A DNA stretch of 9,082 bases from Bacillota bacterium. GTDB lineage: Bacteria > Bacillota > Clostridia > Oscillospirales > Ruminococcaceae. The notes under the pieces are model-generated. The model did no database searches, had not been told where the DNA came from, and worked only from the letters and a program-made list of their open reading frames with translations. Location: positions 1 to 9,082 of the forward strand of contig JAEXAZ010000290.1 of NCBI GenBank assembly GCA_023394255.1. The letters are read 5' to 3'. Below are positions 5,930 to 9,082 of the stretch, in pieces; position 1 is the stretch's first letter, and every line of letters begins with the position of its first letter. Both the position numbers and the translations under genes were made by a program.

Positions 5930-7456
5930 ATGCAAGCACCTTTTTTTGAGTTGCGGAATATTTCCAAATATTTTACCGGGGTTGTTGCGAATAAGGACAT
6001 CTCTTTCTCTATCCAGCGCGGCGAGGTCCTGGCGCTCCTGGGAGAAAACGGCGCGGGCAAAAGCACCATTATGAAGATCCTCTACGGGCTTTATAGAGCC
6101 GATGCGGGCAAAATCCTGATGGAAGGCAGGGAGCGGAAGATCACCTGCCCGAAGGATGCGATGGCGCTTGGGGTTTCCATGATCCAGCAGCATTTTTCGC
6201 TTGTTCCCGCCCATACTGTCACAGAAAATATCATCCTGGGCAATGTGCATGGGAAAATTGATTATAAAAAATGTGCGGGTGAGGTCAGGCGGCTTTCGGA
6301 TCAGTATGGGTTTGAGATTCCGGCGGATGCCAAAATCAGCGAACTGGATGTGGGTGTCCAGCAGAAGGTTGAAATCATCAAGGCGCTGTATCTCAACGCC
6401 AGACTGCTGATTATGGACGAACCGACAGCGGTTCTTACCCCGCAGGAGTCCCAAAAACTGATGGACTTTGTGAAGGACTATGTTGCGAAAGGCAATTCCG
6501 TCATTTTTATTACGCACAAGCTGAAAGAAGTCATGGGTGTCGCCAGCCGGATTATCGTCATGCGCAACGGGGAAGTCTGTGGAGACCTGAACACGTCGGA
6601 GACCAATGAAGCGGAGCTTTCCCGCCTGATGATCGGCAGGGAACTCATTATGCCGGAAAAGGATCGGCAGGGATATTCGGACCAGAAGGTACGCTTGTCC
6701 GTAAAAAACATAACGGTTGAAAAGAAAGGCGAGACTCCCGTTTTAAAGGACATCTCTTTCGATATTCATCAAGGCGAGATTTTCGGAATCGCCGGCGTCA
6801 GCGGAAACGGACAGGAAGAACTGTGCGAGGTAATCTGGGGCGCTTTGAAGGCGGATGCCGGGGCTATCGGTCTGGATGGGCAGGATATCACCGATCTGTC
6901 CATCCGCGGCCGGATTGGAAAAGGGATCGGCTATGTGCCGGTGGACCGCTACCGCGACGCGATGGTAATGGACATGACGCTTGCCGAAAATATGATGCTG
7001 AAATCGAGCTATGACGCAAAATGGACCCGGCACGGACTGATCGACAGGAAAAAACTCGGCAATTACACCAGGCAGGCAATCAGCGATTTCATGATTAAAG
7101 CGCCCGGGCCGGATGCGCAAGCCAGGGGCCTCTCGGGCGGAAACCAGCAGAAAGTCCTATTGGCAAGGGAAGTCGGGCACGCCGGCGCGCTGCTGATTCT
7201 GAACCAGCCCACCAGGGGGCTCGACCTCGGCGCGATCAACAATATTCACACCACGATTCTGGAGGAGCAAAAACGGGGGAAAAGCATCCTGCTGGTATCC
7301 ACGGAACTGTCGGAGATTTTCAAGCTGTGTGACAGGATCGCGGTGATGTATAAAGGCTCCTTTATGGGGATTTACAACAGCGATGAGCTGGATACCGAGA
7401 CAATAGGACTTTTAATGGCCGGATATTCTGCAAAAAGAGAGGCGGCGAAGGGATGA
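5930..7456 (+). CDS. ABC transporter ATP-binding protein with two ATPase domains (BMP/nucleoside-type importer)
   Basis: A 508-residue cytoplasmic ATPase that powers the importer, with two fused ABC domains as in RbsA/MglA and NupO. Domain 1 has Walker A GENGAGKST (38-46), a weak signature LDVGVQQKVEI (139-149), Walker B LLIMDEPTAVL (D163, E164) and H196 in ITHKLKE. Domain 2 has a changed Walker A region GVSGNGQEE without lysine (289-297), a classical signature LSGGNQQKV (401-409), a changed Walker B LILNQPTRGLD and VSTELSE in place of the H-loop. This asymmetry is usual in the family and leaves one canonical ATP site. The start at 5930 is preferred because GGGGAG at 5916-5921 lies 8 nt upstream. 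In-frame starts at 5882, 5921 and 5924 are in the hairpin or too close to that site. The stop overlaps the next gene by ATGA. Confidence 0.92.
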   Translation: MQAPFFELRNISKYFTGVVANKDISFSIQRGEVLALLGENGAGKSTIMKILYGLYRADAGKILMEGRERKITCPKDAMALGVSMIQQHFSLVPAHTVTENIILGNVHGKIDYKKCAGEVRRLSDQYGFEIPADAKISELDVGVQQKVEIIKALYLNARLLIMDEPTAVLTPQESQKLMDFVKDYVAKGNSVIFITHKLKEVMGVASRIIVMRNGEVCGDLNTSETNEAELSRLMIGRELIMPEKDRQGYSDQKVRLSVKNITVEKKGETPVLKDISFDIHQGEIFGIAGVSGNGQEELCEVIWGALKADAGAIGLDGQDITDLSIRGRIGKGIGYVPVDRYRDAMVMDMTLAENMMLKSSYDAKWTRHGLIDRKKLGNYTRQAISDFMIKAPGPDAQARGLSGGNQQKVLLAREVGHAGALLILNQPTRGLDLGAINNIHTTILEEQKRGKSILLVSTELSEIFKLCDRIAVMYKGSFMGIYNSDELDTETIGLLMAGYSAKREAAKG

Positions 7457-8523
7457 ATGCGAAATTAAGGGATTTCATCGTGACAAACCTGCTGGCTGTT
7501 TTTGCCGGCCTGTTTTTAAGCGGAATGCTGCTGCTCTTTTTGAAGATCAATCCGCTGGTTGTTTTTCAGCAGGCGGTAGTAACAATGCTGACAGACAAGT
7601 ATACCCTCGGAGACGTCTTTCTGAAAGCAACGCCGCTCATCTTTACGGCATTGGCGTTCGCCTTTACCTTCAAGGCGAACCTGTTTAATATCGGCGCGCA
7701 GGGGCAGTTCTATATGGGCGCAATTGTTGCGATTGCCGTTTCCCTGAAACTGGACGGAGTGGTCCCCACCCCTGTGTTACTGGTTGTTGTGTGTGTGCTC
7801 ACCTTCCTGGCGGGAGGGGCTGTCGGCGGGCTGATCGGCTTTTTAAAAGCGCGGTATCACGCCAACGAATTTCTGGTCAGCATGATGTCAACTTATGTGG
7901 CACTTGCAGTTATGAATTATCTGCTTCGCACTTTTTTAAAGGAATCAAAAGGAGAATATCCGCAGACGGACGCAATCTCAAACAGCGGCTGGATTCCGAC
8001 CCTGATCAAGGGCACAAGGCTCCATGCCGGATTTCTGCTGGCGGTGCTGACCGCGGTTGCCGTTTGGATTCTGCTCTATAAAACGCCGCTCGGCTACCGT
8101 ATCCGGGCGGTCGGCAGCAATGCCTCGGCGGCCCAGATGTCCGGAATCAATTCCGGCAAAATCTATGTTGCCGCATTCTTCATCAGCGGCGCGCTGGCCG
8201 GAATGGCAGGGTTTACCGAAGTAAACGGCGTGCAGCATATGCTGATACAGAACTTCAATCCGGATGTCGGCTCCGCAGGGCTTGGAATCGCGATTCTGGC
8301 AAACGCGAACCCAATTGGGATTATCTTTGCGTCCCTGCTTTTCGGAGCGCTAAATGTGGCGGGGAACCTGATGGGACGGATGCCCGGGGTGAATGTCCCG
8401 TCCAGCATGATTGACCTCATGCAGGGATTTGTCATGACGTTCGTGATTATTTCTTACTTTGCAAGGACCTATCTGGATCGTCAAAGGAAAAAACGCGAAT
8501 TGCAGAAGGCGGTGGAAAAATGA
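7453..8523 (+). CDS. ABC transporter permease 1 (BPD_transp_2 family, NupP-like)
   Basis: A 356-residue integral membrane protein forming half of the import channel. Hydrophobic segments are seen at about 9-30, 57-74, 84-98, 106-131, 141-159, 192-208, 236-254, 272-300 and 322-339, so about eight or nine membrane helices. The conserved block KANLFNIGAQGQFYMGA (74-90) and the cytoplasmic coupling region LGYRIRAVGSNASAAQMSGIN, split as LGYRIRAVGSN (213-223) and ASAAQMSGIN (224-233), are characteristic of permeases in BMP-dependent importers. The gene starts at ATG 7453 in a 4-nt ATGA overlap with the ATPase stop and ends in a similar junction with the second permease, so the three are translationally coupled. 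A basic C-terminal tail (343-356) is probably cytoplasmic. Confidence 0.91.
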   Translation: MNAKLRDFIVTNLLAVFAGLFLSGMLLLFLKINPLVVFQQAVVTMLTDKYTLGDVFLKATPLIFTALAFAFTFKANLFNIGAQGQFYMGAIVAIAVSLKLDGVVPTPVLLVVVCVLTFLAGGAVGGLIGFLKARYHANEFLVSMMSTYVALAVMNYLLRTFLKESKGEYPQTDAISNSGWIPTLIKGTRLHAGFLLAVLTAVAVWILLYKTPLGYRIRAVGSNASAAQMSGINSGKIYVAAFFISGALAGMAGFTEVNGVQHMLIQNFNPDVGSAGLGIAILANANPIGIIFASLLFGALNVAGNLMGRMPGVNVPSSMIDLMQGFVMTFVIISYFARTYLDRQRKKRELQKAVEK

Positions 8524-9082
8524 TGATCAGTTTGCTGAGCCGTGCTTTAATGATGAGTACCCCCTTGATGCTGGGGTCGATCGCGGAGGTCATTGCGGAA
8601 CGTTCCGGCATGATGGTGACCGCGATCGAAGGGATTTTTCTGGTAGGCGCGTGGGGCGGGTTTGTCGGAACCTACCTGACCGGAAGCGCATGGATCGGAA
8701 TGCTCACCGCAATCCTCTGCGGCCTGATAGTTGCCGCCATCTATGGCAGCATCAGCATTTTTATGCGGCAGCATCAGGTTGTGACAGGTACCGCGCTGAA
8801 TATCCTGGCAGCCGGATCCTGTGCCTATTTTCAGAGGGTGCTGTTCGGAGTACCGACGTCTCCGCTGAAAATAACGCCGCTTCAAAGCCTGGATATTCCG
8901 CTGCTCTCCAAAATACCGGTGATCGGGCCGATTTTTTTCCAGCAGAATGCGCTGACCTACTTTGTCTATCTTCTGATTCCCGTTGCATACATTGTCCTTT
9001 ATAAAACATCCGTCGGACTGACCATCCGTTCCACCGGCGAAAACCCGGAAGCCGTCGACGTCGCCGGCATCCATGTGAATAC
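8520..9082 (+). CDS. ABC transporter permease 2 (BPD_transp_2 family, NupQ-like), cut by the window end
   Basis: The reading frame from ATG 8520 stays open to the last base, giving 187 residues of a second permease; family members are about 300 residues. The frame begins MMISLLSRALMMSTPLMLGS, then shows AEVIAERSGMM and AIEGIFLVGAW, matching the family pattern 'GE(I/V)xxERSGxxNIGLEGxxLxGA' except that VTAIEG (33-38) replaces NIGLEG. Several membrane segments follow, then VGLTIRSTGENPEAVDVAGI near the right edge, the coupling-loop counterpart of the one in permease 1. ATG 8520 overlaps the preceding TGA by 4 nt, with a purine-rich AAGGCGGTGG just upstream; ATG 8523 is an equivalent alternative. 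It should form the heterodimeric channel with permease 1. Any further operon genes lie beyond the window. Confidence 0.87.
   Translation, partial: MMISLLSRALMMSTPLMLGSIAEVIAERSGMMVTAIEGIFLVGAWGGFVGTYLTGSAWIGMLTAILCGLIVAAIYGSISIFMRQHQVVTGTALNILAAGSCAYFQRVLFGVPTSPLKITPLQSLDIPLLSKIPVIGPIFFQQNALTYFVYLLIPVAYIVLYKTSVGLTIRSTGENPEAVDVAGIHVN

Noticed and set aside
4799..6517. Long open frame of 572 codons on the minus strand opposite the lipoprotein and ATPase genes.
   Set aside because: It spans the intergenic hairpin and two well-supported genes, and its composition is that expected of an antisense reading.
5930..7456. Loss of Walker A lysine, Walker B acidic pair and H-loop in the second ATPase domain, suggesting decay.
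   Set aside because: The same asymmetric pattern (GNGQ, NQPTRGLD-type Walker B, intact LSGG) is normal for double-domain ATPases of BMP and related importers.

Overview
The window looks like chromosomal DNA of a low-to-medium GC Firmicute, most likely a Clostridia/Oscillospiraceae-type gut or anaerobic bacterium. The reasons are strong GGAGG-type ribosome binding sites, sigma-A-like promoters, a YesM/YesN-type two-component pair, a BMP-family lipoprotein importer, and a polysaccharide deacetylase of the 'NCAW' clostridial type. No rRNA, tRNA or CRISPR was seen. The taxonomic placement is inference.

Left edge (1-127): the last codons of an IS3-family transposase followed by what reads as the right terminal inverted repeat of that insertion sequence. 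It ends about 31 bp beyond the stop codon of the next gene. Minus strand, 159-1154: a complete aldo/keto reductase with its own extended -10 promoter and a leader carrying two small hairpins. Divergent plus strand, 1365-1928: a NodB-fold polysaccharide deacetylase-like protein that stops before the usual C-terminal third and is probably a truncated remnant.

Centre (2008-4569): a good sigma-A promoter drives a membrane sensor histidine kinase (YesM-like: extracytoplasmic sensor, HAMP, His_kinase, HATPase) and a compact AraC-type response regulator (YesN-like). The two genes overlap by 20 nt. Right half (4570 to the window end): a separate promoter with a leader of roughly 120 nt starts a BMP-family ABC import operon. 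Its order is substrate-binding lipoprotein, double-domain ATPase, permease 1 and permease 2, the last cut off by the window end. A perfect 12-bp hairpin lies between the binding protein and the ATPase, and the last three genes overlap by ATGA junctions.

The genes suggest a sense-and-import unit. The kinase would detect an extracellular ligand, the AraC-type regulator would act at the promoter near 4600-4628, and the importer would bring in a small molecule. Characterised relatives of this importer (NupNOPQ, PnrA, RnsABCD) carry nucleosides, so a nucleoside or similar compound is the best guess, but the substrate cannot be read from the sequence. I did not find an evidently new biological system. 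The points most worth a second look are the pairing of YesMN with a BMP importer, the non-coding structures in and before the import operon, the truncated deacetylase, and the IS end abutting the reductase.
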